Positions 17,224 to 29,047 of a DNA stretch of 64,000 nucleotides are shown in pieces. The stretch is taken from assembly GCF_000373385.1 (NCBI RefSeq), contig NZ_KB891329.1, positions 62,001 to 126,000 on the forward strand. Reading direction: 5' to 3'. Below the pieces are notes generated by a model. It was not told the DNA's origin and made no database searches. It saw nothing but the letters and a program-made list of their open reading frames with translations. The position numbers and the translations under genes are program-made. The stretch comes from Thiobacillus thioparus DSM 505. Its GTDB lineage: Bacteria > Pseudomonadota > Gammaproteobacteria > Burkholderiales > Thiobacillaceae. Numbering within the stretch: the stretch's first letter is position 1; the number at the start of each line of letters is the position of its first letter.

Positions 17224-18468
17224 CTAGTTCTTCTGCTGTCGTTTCAGATAACGGTCGCGTTCTGCGCGTAGCTGTTCGAGCTGACGATTGACCTGGACCA
17301 CGTCAGGATGTTGGTTGGTGTACTTCAGCAGGAGCACGGTGCGTTTGATGCGCAGTTCAACCAGTTTCTTGTCGAGACCTGTGAGATAGGCATCGGATTT
17401 AGGGGGAGGCGTATTCGCCGCCTCATCGGATGCGGGTGGCGGCTGGGCTGCCGCGGTGTCGTCGACTGCGGGTGGGACCGCCTGCTGTAAGGGAAGTTGG
17501 GGCGCGTGCGGGGGCGTTGCCAGGAAGTGTTCGATTACGATGATCCCGAGCCCGATCAGCAGGAATACGCCGATAGGTACGCCAAATGCAAGTACCCGCA
17601 ACAGACGCGACACCCGGTTGGTAGACGGTACCGGTATGGGCAAGGTCGCCGGAGTCGATGCCAATGTTAATGCCAATGCGTGGAAGGCGCTGACCAATGT
17701 GCGGGCATCCGGCCGGGCTTCCGGCTTTTTGTTCAACATATGGGCCAGCAAACTGGCTAGGCCGACCGATATTCTGGGACGCAGGGTGGTGGCAGGTTCC
17801 GGCGCTTCGTTGATGACCCGGTAGACGATCGTGGGCAGGCTGTCGCCATCGAAGGCATAGCGGCCCGTCAGCATCTCGTACAGGACAGCGCCCAGCGAAA
17901 AAATATCGGAACGCCCGTCTACTTCCCGTCCCATCGCCTGTTCCGGCGACATGTAGCGTGGCGAGCCAAGCATTTGTCCAGCTTGGGTGTGGTCGCTGTT
18001 GACGAGATGGGCAATGCCGAAATCGGTCAATTTGATCTGCCCGCGTTTTCCGGTTACGACGACATTGGCGGGCTTGATGTCGCGATGGATGACACCGTGC
18101 TCGTGTGCGAATGCCATGGCTTCGGCCATCTGCATGGCTGTGTCGAGCGCCAGATCAAGCGGCATCGGCCCCTTGTCCATGAGATCGCGCAGCGTCCTGC
18201 CGGGCAGGTATTCCATGGCGATATAGGCAAGCCCGTCGGCTTCGCCGACGTCGTAGATGGTCACGATATTGGGGTGGGACAGGCGGCCGGCACTCTGCGC
18301 TTCGCGCAAAAAACGCGATTCCGCGTCGGCGCCTTCCTGCTGCAACTGTGCAATAGGCACTGTCTTGATGGCCACAGTTCGCTCGATCAATGGATCGCGT
18401 GCCCGGTAGACCGTGCCCATCGCGCCCTGTCCGATTTCGTCGAGGATTTCGTAACGGCCGATTTTCAT
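17224..18468 (-). CDS. Membrane serine/threonine protein kinase with Wzz-like C-terminal motif
   Basis: The protein has 414 residues from the ATG at 18468; in-frame sequence upstream runs into the SDR gene. The N-terminal Hanks-type kinase is complete: GQGAMG loop (14-19), VAIK (K35), HRDIKPAN (128-135), DFG (149-151), and SPEQAMG for the APE position. One membrane helix is at about 291-313. The outer part has a Pro/Ala linker and a coiled coil ending KYTNQHPDVVQVNRQL (382-397). That YTxxHPDV pattern is typical of Wzz/GNVR chain-length regulators of polysaccharide export. The substrate is unknown. It lies 13 bases after the SDR gene, at the end of the hopanoid cluster. Confidence 0.88.
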   Translation of the reverse strand: MKIGRYEILDEIGQGAMGTVYRARDPLIERTVAIKTVPIAQLQQEGADAESRFLREAQSAGRLSHPNIVTIYDVGEADGLAYIAMEYLPGRTLRDLMDKGPMPLDLALDTAMQMAEAMAFAHEHGVIHRDIKPANVVVTGKRGQIKLTDFGIAHLVNSDHTQAGQMLGSPRYMSPEQAMGREVDGRSDIFSLGAVLYEMLTGRYAFDGDSLPTIVYRVINEAPEPATTLRPRISVGLASLLAHMLNKKPEARPDARTLVSAFHALALTLASTPATLPIPVPSTNRVSRLLRVLAFGVPIGVFLLIGLGIIVIEHFLATPPHAPQLPLQQAVPPAVDDTAAAQPPPASDEAANTPPPKSDAYLTGLDKKLVELRIKRTVLLLKYTNQHPDVVQVNRQLEQLRAERDRYLKRQQKN

Positions 18469-18481
18469 CACGACAGGAATG

Positions 18482-19225
18482 TCAGATCTGGCATTCCACA
18501 ATCTGACCGCGGACCAGGCGACTATCCTCACCCATCAGGTACAGATACCAGGGCATCAGGTCGTCGACGCTGGGAAGGGTTTCGGGAGCAAGCCCGGGGT
18601 GGGTGCGTGCGCGCAAGGTCGTCGCCACCTGGCCGGGTATCAGGGTGTTGATGCGCAGGTTTTCGTCCGAGCTGAGCTCGTCGGACCAGATGCGGGTAAG
18701 CGTTTCCAGGCCCGATTTCGCGATGGCATAGCCGCCCCAGTAGGCGCGGGGATGGTGGCCGTGGGTTTCGCCGGTGAATATGACCGAGGCATCCGGCGCC
18801 TGGTGGAGCAGTGGCAGGCAGGCGCGGGTGAGCGCAAAGGGCGCGATCAGGTTGACCCGCATCAGGGTCTGCCACTGTTCCAGTGTTTGCAGGTGTAGCG
18901 GAGAGAGATTGTAGAACTGATGGGCGCTGTGGAGCAGGCCGTCGAGTCGCTGCAGATGGTGCGTGATGGTGCCGGCCAGGGTTTCCAGGCTGCGGTCGTC
19001 TGCAATCGCAAGATCATACGGAAACATGGCGGGCTCGGGTCCGCCGGCGGCGACGATTTCGTCGTATACGGCTTCGAGTTTGCTTTCATCGCGTGCGAGC
19101 AGCGCGACGGTGGCGCCATGGCGCGCAAACGTCAGGCTGGCGGCGCGGCCAAGGCCGGAACTTGCACCGGTAACGAGGATGACGCGGTCTGCAAGAAGAT
19201 CGGGGCGAGGGAGATAGTCTTTCAT
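18482..19225 (-). CDS. Short-chain dehydrogenase/reductase (YciK-like)
   Basis: This 247-residue Rossmann protein starts at 19225, where ATGA overlaps the hpnE stop. The cofactor loop is VTGASSGLGRA and the catalytic YxxxK is GGYAIAKSG. The usual catalytic serine region reads IFTGETHG, so the Ser position appears replaced. This may change activity or reflect alignment shift. Order and coupling suggest it belongs to the squalene operon, but its substrate is not known. YciK-type enzymes of unknown substrate are the closest group I recognise. Confidence 0.82.
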   Translation of the reverse strand: MKDYLPRPDLLADRVILVTGASSGLGRAASLTFARHGATVALLARDESKLEAVYDEIVAAGGPEPAMFPYDLAIADDRSLETLAGTITHHLQRLDGLLHSAHQFYNLSPLHLQTLEQWQTLMRVNLIAPFALTRACLPLLHQAPDASVIFTGETHGHHPRAYWGGYAIAKSGLETLTRIWSDELSSDENLRINTLIPGQVATTLRARTHPGLAPETLPSVDDLMPWYLYLMGEDSRLVRGQIVECQI

Positions 19226-20499
19226 AGCTGTTCGAGTAATGCGCGGGCCGATTGTACTCCGCTCTGTGTTGCGCTTTCGAGCGTGGCAGGATACGGCCCG
19301 GCAGTGTAATCGCCCGCCAGAAAAATGCGCGGGTGCAGGGTATGGACAGGCGGGCGTGCCAATTCCGGCACGCAACTATAGGTTGCCTGTTTTTCGATGA
19401 TGCGTTTGCGCCAGCGCGTAGGTCCGGGCTGGACGATCCGGCGCAACTGCGCTTCCGCCTGATCCAGCCAGTCAGTGGGCAGATTCGTGGCAGCGCTAGC
19501 CACGAACGCCAGCAAACCGGCCTGACCGTGGCTCTGGCCACGATCGAACACAAACTGTGCCGGTCCGTCGATCAGGGCGAACAGCGGCTTGGACAGTCGA
19601 AAATCCGGATCGTATTGCATATAGGCTGTGGCAATGGGTTGATATTCGTACCCTGCCACGGCTTGGCCGAGCGGTCCAAGTACCGGCACTTGCTTCGCCA
19701 AGGCAGGGAGATGTTGCGGTGCGACGGCCAGGACAACGTGGCTGAAGACGGACATGTCATCCTGCGTGCCTAGGGCGATGGAGTTCGGTGTGGCGTCGAG
19801 CGTGGTCACGCGATAGCCCAGACGGATGTCGCCACCAAGCTCGACCACGCGTGCGGCGGCCGGTGCGGGCAGCAGTGCTGTCAAATCGCGGCGCGGCAGT
19901 ATCAGGTCGCTATGGTGGGTGCGCCCGCCGAATGCGGCGCGGACCACCCTGCGGAAAGCCCTGGCGTCGGCCAGTTCGGGCGGGGTGTTGAGCGCTGACA
20001 CGCACAAGGGGTGCCACAGCGCATTGCGTAATTTTTCCGGCTGCGTGCGGGTGAGTTGGCTGACAGTCAGTTGGCCTGGCGTTGCCGTGTCGCGCAGCAT
20101 GAGGTGCGCCCAGTGCGCGGCGGCCAGTTTCTCGCGCCAATTCAACCCGCGGGCGCCGAGCAGTCCCGCCAGCAGGTGCAGCGGGGCGGGCAGGCGCGGG
20201 CAGGCAAGGCTGAATGCCGGCGGCTGTTCGAGGGTGAGCGGCAGACGCCACAGCGGTGTGACAGGATGCAGGCGTTCGATCAGCTGTAGCGTTTGTTCGT
20301 ATGCGCCGAGTAGGATGTGCTGACCGTTGTCGAGTGGCTGGCCTTCGAGTTCGACTGCGCGTGCGCGGCCGCCCAGGGTCCGGCTGGCCTCGAACAGCGT
20401 GACGGCCACGCCGGCTTCGGCCAGTGTCAGGGCTGCAGAGCAGCCGGCCCAGCCGCCGCCCACGACCGCGACACGGGCTCGATCCAAGTCAGTTGTCAC
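19222..20499 (-). CDS. hpnE: Hydroxysqualene dehydroxylase HpnE
   Basis: This is a 425-residue FAD-dependent amine-oxidase-fold enzyme that reduces hydroxysqualene to squalene. The FAD motif is VAVVGGGWAGCSAALTLAEAG at the N-terminus, followed by LGGRARAV and DNGQHILLGAY. The C-terminal FAD segment is FLAGDYTAGPYPATLESATQ. I chose the GTG at 20499 because it overlaps the hpnD stop as GTGA, as the other genes in this cluster do. It completes the HpnC-HpnD-HpnE route. Confidence 0.92.
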   Translation of the reverse strand: MTTDLDRARVAVVGGGWAGCSAALTLAEAGVAVTLFEASRTLGGRARAVELEGQPLDNGQHILLGAYEQTLQLIERLHPVTPLWRLPLTLEQPPAFSLACPRLPAPLHLLAGLLGARGLNWREKLAAAHWAHLMLRDTATPGQLTVSQLTRTQPEKLRNALWHPLCVSALNTPPELADARAFRRVVRAAFGGRTHHSDLILPRRDLTALLPAPAAARVVELGGDIRLGYRVTTLDATPNSIALGTQDDMSVFSHVVLAVAPQHLPALAKQVPVLGPLGQAVAGYEYQPIATAYMQYDPDFRLSKPLFALIDGPAQFVFDRGQSHGQAGLLAFVASAATNLPTDWLDQAEAQLRRIVQPGPTRWRKRIIEKQATYSCVPELARPPVHTLHPRIFLAGDYTAGPYPATLESATQSGVQSARALLEQL

Positions 20500-21341
20500 G
20501 GAAACAGCCAGGTTTTGCTGGCAAGCCACAGTTTGCGCAACGGCGTGAGCGAAACGCGCGCGCGCAAGACAGGGAATCCGGATTGCCGGATTTCGTTAAG
20601 CAGGGTGCGGTAGATTGCCGCCATGACCAGTCCGGGACGCTGCGCCCGCCGTGCGCCGGGAGGCAGCGCAGCGAACGCACGGCCGTAGTAGGCCAGGGCG
20701 CGTTCGTACTGGAACTGCATCAGGGCTTGAAATTCGGGCGTGTTGCGTCCGCTCATCAGATCGGCTTCGTGCACGCCGAAACGTACCAGTTCGTCCTGCG
20801 GCAGATAGATGCGTCCGCGCCGGGCGTCTTCGCCGACATCGCGGATGATGTTGGTGAGCTGGAACGCCAGCCCCAACTCGTGGGCGTAGCGGCGGATGTC
20901 GCGATCATGTTCGCCGCGCGTGCCGTCGAAGATCGATGCTGCGATTTCGCCGACCACACCGGCAACGCGATAACAGTAGAGGTTGAGCGACTTGAAATCG
21001 GGGTAGCGCGTGTGGTCGAGATCCATCGCCATGCCGTCCACGATTTCCAGCAGCAGGGCCGGCGGGATGGCGCGGCCCTGCGAGGTGTCGAAGAGCGCGC
21101 GGGTTGCCGGATGCTCCGGCTCGCCGCTGGCGAAATGGCCGATCTCGGCGCGCCACCAGTGAAGCTTGGCCTCGGCTACCTGGCGTTCGTGGCACTCATC
21201 CACCACATCGTCGAGTTCGCGGCACAGCGCATAGAACGCAGTGATCGCACGTCTTACCTCGGGTGGCAGAAAGACGAAACTGTAGTAGAAACTGGAGCCG
21301 CTCGCGGCGGCACGTTCCTGGCAATACTGGTGAACGTCCAT
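20496..21341 (-). CDS. hpnD: Presqualene diphosphate synthase HpnD
   Basis: This is an isoprenoid synthase of 281 residues from the ATG at 21341; a TTG at 21347 is the alternative and would overlap the hpnC stop. It condenses two farnesyl diphosphates to presqualene diphosphate. The Asp-rich motifs are LCRELDDVVDECH and NIIRDVGEDARRGRIYLPQD. Its order next to hpnC and hpnE makes the HpnD assignment firm, because the two synthases are otherwise similar. Confidence 0.92.
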   Translation of the reverse strand: MDVHQYCQERAAASGSSFYYSFVFLPPEVRRAITAFYALCRELDDVVDECHERQVAEAKLHWWRAEIGHFASGEPEHPATRALFDTSQGRAIPPALLLEIVDGMAMDLDHTRYPDFKSLNLYCYRVAGVVGEIAASIFDGTRGEHDRDIRRYAHELGLAFQLTNIIRDVGEDARRGRIYLPQDELVRFGVHEADLMSGRNTPEFQALMQFQYERALAYYGRAFAALPPGARRAQRPGLVMAAIYRTLLNEIRQSGFPVLRARVSLTPLRKLWLASKTWLFP

Positions 21342-21343
21342 GT

Positions 21344-22156
21344 TCAAAACAGTCCGCGGCCGAGCATGATGAGCCAGTCCTTTTTGGTCAGCACCGGGCG
21401 ATGGTGGAACACGCAGCCGGGATCGGCGTGCAGTTTGCGCAGGATGGCTTCGCCGCCGCGGATGGTTACCCGCAGTTCCAGCCCGATGCGGCCCTTGAGT
21501 TGCCGGCCGAGCGGCGCGCCGGCCTGCAGCAATTTACGCGTACGCTCGATCTGCTTGTGCAGCATCATATGCCACAGCCCGTGCGTGTCGCCCTGTGCGA
21601 TCTGTGCTTCGCTGACGTGGTGTGCGGCCAGTTCGTCCTGCGGCAGGTAGATACGATCCTTCGAGTAATCCACAGCGATATCCTGCAGAAAGTTGATCAG
21701 TTGCAGGCTGCTGCAGATGGCATCGGAATAGGCCAGGTGGCGCGGGTCGTGATCGCCATACAGATGCAGCATTAGGCGGCCCACCGGGTTGGCCGAACGG
21801 CGGCAGTAGTCCATGACTTCGCCGAAGTCGGCATAGCGCTTCTTTTCCACGTCCTGGGCGAAGGCGGACAGTAGTTCGCGAAAGGGAGCAAGCGGAATCG
21901 CATGGGTTCGGATCGCTACAGCAAGCGGACCGAATACCGGGTCGGTCGGCGTCTCGCCGCGTTCGATGCGATTCAGTTCGGCATGGTAGGCCGCGAGCTG
22001 ATGCAGCCGTGCGGCTGGCGCGGCGTCACCTTCGTCGGCGATGTCGTCTGCGCTGCGGGCAAACCGATAGATGGCTTCCACCGGCCGACGCAGCCGTTTG
22101 GGCAGCAACCAGGAGGCAACAGGGAAGTTTTCGTAGTGATCGACCGGCACCGGCAA
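21344..22156 (-). CDS. hpnC: Hydroxysqualene synthase HpnC
   Basis: This 270-residue paralogue of HpnD converts presqualene diphosphate to hydroxysqualene. The motifs FARSADDIADEGD and LINFLQDIAVDYSKDRIYLP are present, and the N-terminus VDHYENFPVASWLLPKRLR is diagnostic of HpnC. The start is uncertain: TTG at 22156 or GTG at 22150 give nearly the same protein, and neither has a strong ribosome site. No squalene-hopene cyclase is in the window. It is divergent from tRNA-Leu. Confidence 0.92.
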   Translation of the reverse strand: MPVPVDHYENFPVASWLLPKRLRRPVEAIYRFARSADDIADEGDAAPAARLHQLAAYHAELNRIERGETPTDPVFGPLAVAIRTHAIPLAPFRELLSAFAQDVEKKRYADFGEVMDYCRRSANPVGRLMLHLYGDHDPRHLAYSDAICSSLQLINFLQDIAVDYSKDRIYLPQDELAAHHVSEAQIAQGDTHGLWHMMLHKQIERTRKLLQAGAPLGRQLKGRIGLELRVTIRGGEAILRKLHADPGCVFHHRPVLTKKDWLIMLGRGLF

Positions 22157-22221
22157 TAAAAAACGGAATGGGAATAATGACTTAGGCAGGATGCCGGGCG
22201 GGCTTGGGTGACAGCATCGCT

Positions 22222-22250
22222 TTGATTATATTACACTTATCGGTTGATAG
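22222..22250 (+). promoter_or_regulatory. Promoter of tRNA-Leu
   Basis: TTGATT (22222-22227) and TGATAG (22245-22250) are separated by 17 bases and lie 15 bases before the mature tRNA end. Spacing and position fit a sigma-70 promoter; the -10 box is imperfect. Confidence 0.5.
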
Positions 22251-22265
22251 TTTTGCGGCCGAGCC

Positions 22266-22351
<86 letters not shown>

Positions 22352-22399
22352 AAGCTTTTTGCCCTTCACCCAACCTCAATTCAGCCAGGAAGTATTTTG

Positions 22400-23698
22400 A
22401 TGCAAGCAAATCTTGAAGTTCTCGAAGGACTGGTCCGTCGCCTGGACATCAGCGTGCCTATGGGGCAGTTGGAAACTGAGGTACAAAATCGCCTCAAGCG
22501 TCTGGCGCGCAGCGTCAAGATGGACGGTTTCCGCCCGGGCAAAGCGCCGCTGAGCGCCGTGGCGCGTCAGCATGGCTCTGGCGTGCGTCAGGAAGTGCTG
22601 GGCGAGACCTTGCAGACGCGTTTCGGCGAGGCGGTACAGGCCCATCAGCTGAAAATTGCGGGTTATCCACATTTTGAACCGAAGACAGGGCAGACTGACG
22701 CAGCGGAAATGACCTTCAGTGCCAGTTTTGAGGTCTATCCTGAAGTGAAGATTGGTGATTTGAGCACTGGCAAGATGAGCAAGCCCGTGGTGAATCTGGC
22801 AGATGCCGATGTCGTCAAGACATTGGAGGTCCTGCAAAAACAGCGCCGTACGTTTGAGTCGGCGGATCGGGCTGCCGCGGAAGGCGATCTGGTCAAGTTC
22901 GATTATCAAGGTACGGTCGATGGCGCGTCATTCGAAGGTGGCAAGGGCGATGATTTTGCCGCAGTGATCGGCGAAGGCCGTTTGCTGAAGGATTTCGAAC
23001 AGAGTCTGACCGGCCTCAAGGCGGGTGACAGCAAGGGCTTCGACGTGACCTTCCCGGCCGAGTATGCTGCCAAGGAGCTTGCGGGCAAGGTGGCGCATTT
23101 CGAGGTGCAGGTCAAGGACGTGCAGGCGCCGGCGTTGCCGGCGATTGATGCGGAATTCGCCAAGGCGCTGGGGGTCGAAGACGGTGACGTGGAGAAACTC
23201 AAGGCCGAAGTGAAGTCCAATCTGGAGCGTGAAGCGAAGCGCCGCGTACAGACCAAACTGAAAGAGCAGGCGATGGAGTTGCTGTTGCAGAAAAGTACGC
23301 TGGATCTGCCGCAGAGTCTGGTGGCGATGGAAACCGAGCGCCTGATGAAAATGACCGAGGCGGATATGCAGTCGCGCGGGGTTCAGACCATGAAGCTCTC
23401 TGCCGATATGTTTACTGGACAGGCGGAACGTCGCGTGCGTCTGGGCCTGATCCTGGCCGAGATCGTGCAGGCGCACAAGCTGGTGGCCCAGCCCGAGCAG
23501 ATTCGCAACCTGATCCAGGAACAGGCCCAGAGCTACGAGGAACCGGAGCAGGTCGTGCAGTGGTATTACCAGAGCCCGGAACGGATGCAGGAGATCGAGT
23601 CCCTGGCACTGGAAGAGAATGTGGTAGCATGGGTCGCAGGTCAGGCCCAAGTGGAAGACGTGACAACCTCTTTTGAAGAATTGATGGGACGTGCCTGA
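22400..23698 (+). CDS. tig: Trigger factor
   Basis: This 432-residue ribosome-bound chaperone has the N-terminal ribosome-binding domain ([20 protein letters not shown], containing the GFRxGKxP signature), the FKBP-like isomerase domain in the middle ([20 protein letters not shown]) and a long helical C-terminal domain. The ATG at 22400 follows an AGGA site; the open frame continues back through the tRNA, but that is chance. The stop overlaps clpP as TGATG. It folds nascent chains before the Clp and Lon proteases downstream come into play. Confidence 0.96.
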   Translation: MQANLEVLEGLVRRLDISVPMGQLETEVQNRLKRLARSVKMDGFRPGKAPLSAVARQHGSGVRQEVLGETLQTRFGEAVQAHQLKIAGYPHFEPKTGQTDAAEMTFSASFEVYPEVKIGDLSTGKMSKPVVNLADADVVKTLEVLQKQRRTFESADRAAAEGDLVKFDYQGTVDGASFEGGKGDDFAAVIGEGRLLKDFEQSLTGLKAGDSKGFDVTFPAEYAAKELAGKVAHFEVQVKDVQAPALPAIDAEFAKALGVEDGDVEKLKAEVKSNLEREAKRRVQTKLKEQAMELLLQKSTLDLPQSLVAMETERLMKMTEADMQSRGVQTMKLSADMFTGQAERRVRLGLILAEIVQAHKLVAQPEQIRNLIQEQAQSYEEPEQVVQWYYQSPERMQEIESLALEENVVAWVAGQAQVEDVTTSFEELMGRA

Positions 23699-24354
23699 TG
23701 CGTATTGACTTTGAACGTGGTATTTCCAATTCGCAGCCCTTCGAACCGCAGGGTTTGGGGCTGGTGCCCATGGTCGTCGAGCAAAGCGGCCGTGGCGAAC
23801 GTGCTTACGACATCTACTCGCGTCTGCTCAAGGAACGGGTGATTTTCCTGGTAGGCCCGGTGAATGACGCGACGGCCAACCTGGTGGTCGCGCAGATGCT
23901 GTTCCTGGAGTCGGAAAACCCCGACAAGGACGTCTATTTCTACATCAACTCGCCCGGCGGTTCGGTCTCGGCCGGATTGGCGATCTACGACACGATGCAG
24001 TTCATCAAGCCGGACGTGTCCACCCTGTGCATCGGTCAGGCTGCCAGCATGGGCGCCTTCCTGCTGACCGCCGGCGCCAAGGGCAAGCGTTACTGCTTGC
24101 CGAACTCTCGCGTGATGATTCATCAGCCGCTGGGCGGCTTCCAGGGACAGGCATCGGACATCGAAATCCACGCCAAGGAAATCCTCTATCTGAAGGCGCG
24201 CCTTAACGACATGCTCGCCAAACATACCGGCCGGAGCATTGAGGAAATCGATCGCGACACCGACCGCGACAACTTCATGAGCGCGGAAGATTCGGTGAAG
24301 TACGGGCTGGTCGACAAGGTGTTGACCAGCCGCATTGAGGCATCAGGCAATTAA
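23698..24354 (+). CDS. clpP: ATP-dependent Clp protease proteolytic subunit
   Basis: This 218-residue serine protease forms the 14-mer chamber. The catalytic triad is visible as the Ser in [11 protein letters not shown], the His in [13 protein letters not shown] and the Asp in [33 protein letters not shown] is the oxyanion and substrate-groove region. The N-terminal [20 protein letters not shown] is also typical. The start is fused with the tig stop, so the two are coupled. Confidence 0.97.
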   Translation: MRIDFERGISNSQPFEPQGLGLVPMVVEQSGRGERAYDIYSRLLKERVIFLVGPVNDATANLVVAQMLFLESENPDKDVYFYINSPGGSVSAGLAIYDTMQFIKPDVSTLCIGQAASMGAFLLTAGAKGKRYCLPNSRVMIHQPLGGFQGQASDIEIHAKEILYLKARLNDMLAKHTGRSIEEIDRDTDRDNFMSAEDSVKYGLVDKVLTSRIEASGN

Positions 24355-24367
24355 GCAAGGAACTGGC

Positions 24368-25642
24368 ATGGCGGACAAAGGCTCGGGCGACAAACTTCTC
24401 TACTGCTCCTTCTGCGGCAAAAGCCAGCATGAAGTACGCAAGCTGATTGCTGGGCCGTCGGTATTCATCTGCGATGAATGCGTCGAGCTGTGCAACGACA
24501 TCATCCGCGAGGAAATCCAGCAGGCGGACAACCAAAAGGGCGGTGCGGGTTCCGATCTGCCTACGCCGCACGAGATCAGCGGCATCCTGGATCAGTATGT
24601 GATTGGCCAGAGCCAGGCGAAAAAAGCGCTGGCGGTGGCGGTTTATAATCACTACAAGCGCTTGCGCAGCAATTCGAGCACGGGCGAGGTGGAACTGGCC
24701 AAGAGCAACATCCTGCTGATCGGGCCGACCGGCTCAGGCAAAACTCTGCTCGCCCAAACACTGGCACGCCTGCTGAACGTGCCGTTCGTGATTGCCGATG
24801 CCACCACGCTGACCGAAGCCGGCTATGTAGGCGAGGATGTCGAAAACATCATCCAGAAGCTCTTGCAAAAGTGCGATTACGATGTCGACAAGGCCAAACA
24901 GGGCATTGTTTACATTGACGAAATCGACAAGATTTCGCGCAAGGCCGACAACCCTTCGATCACTCGCGACGTGTCGGGGGAAGGCGTGCAGCAGGCCTTG
25001 CTGAAGCTCATCGAAGGCACGACCGCGTCGGTTCCGCCGCAGGGCGGGCGCAAGCACCCGAACCAGGAGTTTGTGCAGGTCGATACGAGCAATATCCTGT
25101 TCATCTGCGGCGGCGCATTCAGCGGCCTGGAGAAAGTTATCCGCGGCCGCACCGAAAAAGGTGGCATCGGCTTCGGTGCGCAGGTCAAGAATGTCGATGA
25201 GACCAAGCGCGATGTCGAATTGCTGCATCAGGTCGAGCCAGAAGATCTCATCAAATATGGCCTGATCCCCGAATTTGTCGGACGTTTGCCGGTCGTCGCC
25301 ACTCTGGACGAGCTGGATGAAGCTGCCTTGGTCCAGATTCTGACCGAGCCGAAGAATGCGTTGACCAAGCAATTCATCAAACTCTTCAAGATGGAAGGCG
25401 TCGAGCTGGAGTTCCGTGAGGATGCGCTGAATGCCATTGCCAAGCGGGCCCTGGCACGCCGAACCGGCGCGCGCGGCCTCCGCTCGATCATTGAGCATGC
25501 CCTGCTCGACACGATGTATGACCTGCCTTCTCTCAAGGGCGTCAGCAAGGTGGTGGTGGACAACGGGCTGGTCAGTGGCGACGGCAAGCCCTTATTGATC
25601 TATTCCGAGCAGGACGAGCAGCCGCTGGCTGCCGGAGCCTGA
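24368..25642 (+). CDS. clpX: ATP-dependent Clp protease ATPase subunit ClpX
   Basis: This is a 424-residue AAA+ unfoldase. The N-terminal zinc domain is [18 protein letters not shown] with CDECVELC. Walker A is [15 protein letters not shown], Walker B is VYIDEIDKI, and the pore loop is GYVGEDVE. The C-terminal arginine sensor is [14 protein letters not shown]. The ATG at 24368 is 13 bases after the clpP stop, as in most proteobacteria. Confidence 0.97.
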   Translation: MADKGSGDKLLYCSFCGKSQHEVRKLIAGPSVFICDECVELCNDIIREEIQQADNQKGGAGSDLPTPHEISGILDQYVIGQSQAKKALAVAVYNHYKRLRSNSSTGEVELAKSNILLIGPTGSGKTLLAQTLARLLNVPFVIADATTLTEAGYVGEDVENIIQKLLQKCDYDVDKAKQGIVYIDEIDKISRKADNPSITRDVSGEGVQQALLKLIEGTTASVPPQGGRKHPNQEFVQVDTSNILFICGGAFSGLEKVIRGRTEKGGIGFGAQVKNVDETKRDVELLHQVEPEDLIKYGLIPEFVGRLPVVATLDELDEAALVQILTEPKNALTKQFIKLFKMEGVELEFREDALNAIAKRALARRTGARGLRSIIEHALLDTMYDLPSLKGVSKVVVDNGLVSGDGKPLLIYSEQDEQPLAAGA

Positions 25643-25646
25643 ACCG

Positions 25647-25677
25647 AGATGGCTGATAGGGAACCTGTCAGCCATCT
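25647..25677 (+). terminator. Stem-loop after clpX
   Basis: AGATGGCTGA and TCAGCCATCT form a perfect 10-bp stem around an 11-base loop. Only a short T run follows, so it may be a weak terminator or a 3' end stabiliser between clpX and lon. Confidence 0.45.
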
Positions 25678-25759
25678 TGAATTCCAAACTATGCCCCCCA
25701 ATTGTGGATGAGCGTGGTTGAGTGCCGCGCATCCTTTCCTTCACTCTTACCAGGAAATC

Positions 25760-28177
<2,418 letters not shown>

Positions 28178-28199
28178 GTATTTTCTGACCGCCCGTCCG

Positions 28200-28227
28200 A
28201 ATCCCGCGCCAGTCGCGGGATTTTTTT
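28200..28227 (+). terminator. Rho-independent terminator of lon
   Basis: The 9-bp GC-rich stem AATCCCGCG / CGCGGGATT (loop CCAGT) runs straight into seven T. It ends the lon transcript 23 bases after the stop codon. Confidence 0.88.
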
Positions 28228-28248
28228 GGTGATCGCCCGGGAAACCGC

Positions 28249-28278
28249 TTGACACAAGGTTTTGCGGGTTGCTATAAA
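28249..28278 (+). promoter_or_regulatory. Sigma-70 promoter of hupB
   Basis: A perfect TTGACA (28249-28254) is followed after 18 bases by TATAAA (28273-28278), 48 bases before the hupB start. A strong promoter suits an abundant nucleoid protein. Confidence 0.85.
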
Positions 28279-28325
28279 AGCGGCCACAGGGTTTTCCTGT
28301 GCCACTTGAGTGAAGGGGATAACAC

Positions 28326-28598
28326 GTGAACAAATCCGAATTGATTGACGCCATCGCTGACTCGGCTGACATTTCCAAAGCAGCTGCGGGTCGTGCGCTG
28401 GACGCAACGGTCGAGGCAGTCAAGAAAGCGCTGAAGAAGGGCGACATGGTGACGCTGGTGGGTTTTGGCAGCTTCTATGTGGGTAAGCGTGCCGCACGTA
28501 CTGGCCGTAATCCGCGTACCGGCGTAAGCATCAAGATCAAAGCCGCGAAAGTGCCGAAGTTCCGCGCCGGCAAGGGCCTGAAAGACGCCATCAATTAA
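28326..28598 (+). CDS. hupB: DNA-binding protein HU-beta
   Basis: This 90-residue histone-like protein has the HU start [20 protein letters not shown], the middle [25 protein letters not shown] (arm with the RNPxTG motif) and the C-terminal [16 protein letters not shown]. The start at 28326 is a GTG or ATG-like codon preceded by AAGGGGAT. The position immediately after lon is the standard hupB locus. It is a small basic dimer that bends and compacts DNA. Confidence 0.96.
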   Translation: MNKSELIDAIADSADISKAAAGRALDATVEAVKKALKKGDMVTLVGFGSFYVGKRAARTGRNPRTGVSIKIKAAKVPKFRAGKGLKDAIN

Positions 28599-28617
28599 TA
28601 ATAAAGTCCGCGAGTGC

Positions 28618-28647
28618 TTGGCAGGGTCGAAAAAAATGTTGTAGAAT
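28618..28647 (+). promoter_or_regulatory. Promoter of tRNA-Val/tRNA-Asp
   Basis: TTGGCA (28618-28623) and TAGAAT (28642-28647) are 18 bases apart and end 13 bases before the tRNA-Val 5' end. The two tRNA genes probably share this promoter. Confidence 0.6.
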
Positions 28648-28660
28648 TTTGGTCTTTGTC

Positions 28661-28736
28661 GGGTGCTTAGCTCAGCTGGTAGAGCGTCGCCCTTACAAGG
28701 CGAATGTCGGGGGTTCGAACCCCTCAGCACCCACCA
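28661..28736 (+). tRNA. tRNA-Val (anticodon UAC)
   Basis: The 76-nt tRNA has acceptor GGGTGCT/AGCACCC, D loop AGCTCAGCTGGTAGAGC, anticodon loop CTTACAA (TAC) on stem CGCCC/GGGCG-like pairing, T loop TTCGAAC and encoded CCA. Confidence 0.97.
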
Positions 28737-28796
28737 GCCGGGTAAGAGAAAATAAGCGGTCGAGTACTAGGCAGTACAGTTTTTTAGCAGCACAAG

Positions 28797-28873
28797 GGAG
28801 TGGTAGTTCAGTTGGTTAGAATACCGGCCTGTCACGCCGGGGGTCGCGGGTTCGAGTCCCGTCCACTCCGCCA
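28797..28873 (+). tRNA. tRNA-Asp (anticodon GUC)
   Basis: The 77-nt tRNA has acceptor GGAGTGG/CCACTCC, D region GTTCAGTTGGTTAGAAT, anticodon loop CTGTCAC (GTC), T loop TTCGAGT and G-CCA at the 3' end. It follows tRNA-Val by 60 bases, and a terminator follows. Confidence 0.97.
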
Positions 28874-28883
28874 ACATCAAAAA

Positions 28884-28907
28884 GGCGAACGCGAGTTCGC
28901 CTTTTTT
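28884..28907 (+). terminator. Terminator after tRNA-Asp
   Basis: GGCGAAC / GTTCGCC forms a 7-bp stem with a GCGA tetraloop, directly followed by six T. It ends the tRNA transcript. Confidence 0.85.
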
Positions 28908-29047
28908 CATTTGCATCATTTGCATTCCATATCTTGGGTTTTCTCGTGCCCCATTTCATGGCGACCATATTTAATCGCAACAGGGCGAGACGCGAAGCGT
29001 AAAGTGCGCGAAAATCCGCGCTGACGTTTTTTTCGGAGTAAAAGACC

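Noticed and set aside
28764..28786. GTACT/AGTAC hairpin with T run between tRNA-Val and tRNA-Asp as a terminator
   Set aside because: The 5-bp AU-rich stem is too weak, and the tRNAs are more likely processed from one transcript.
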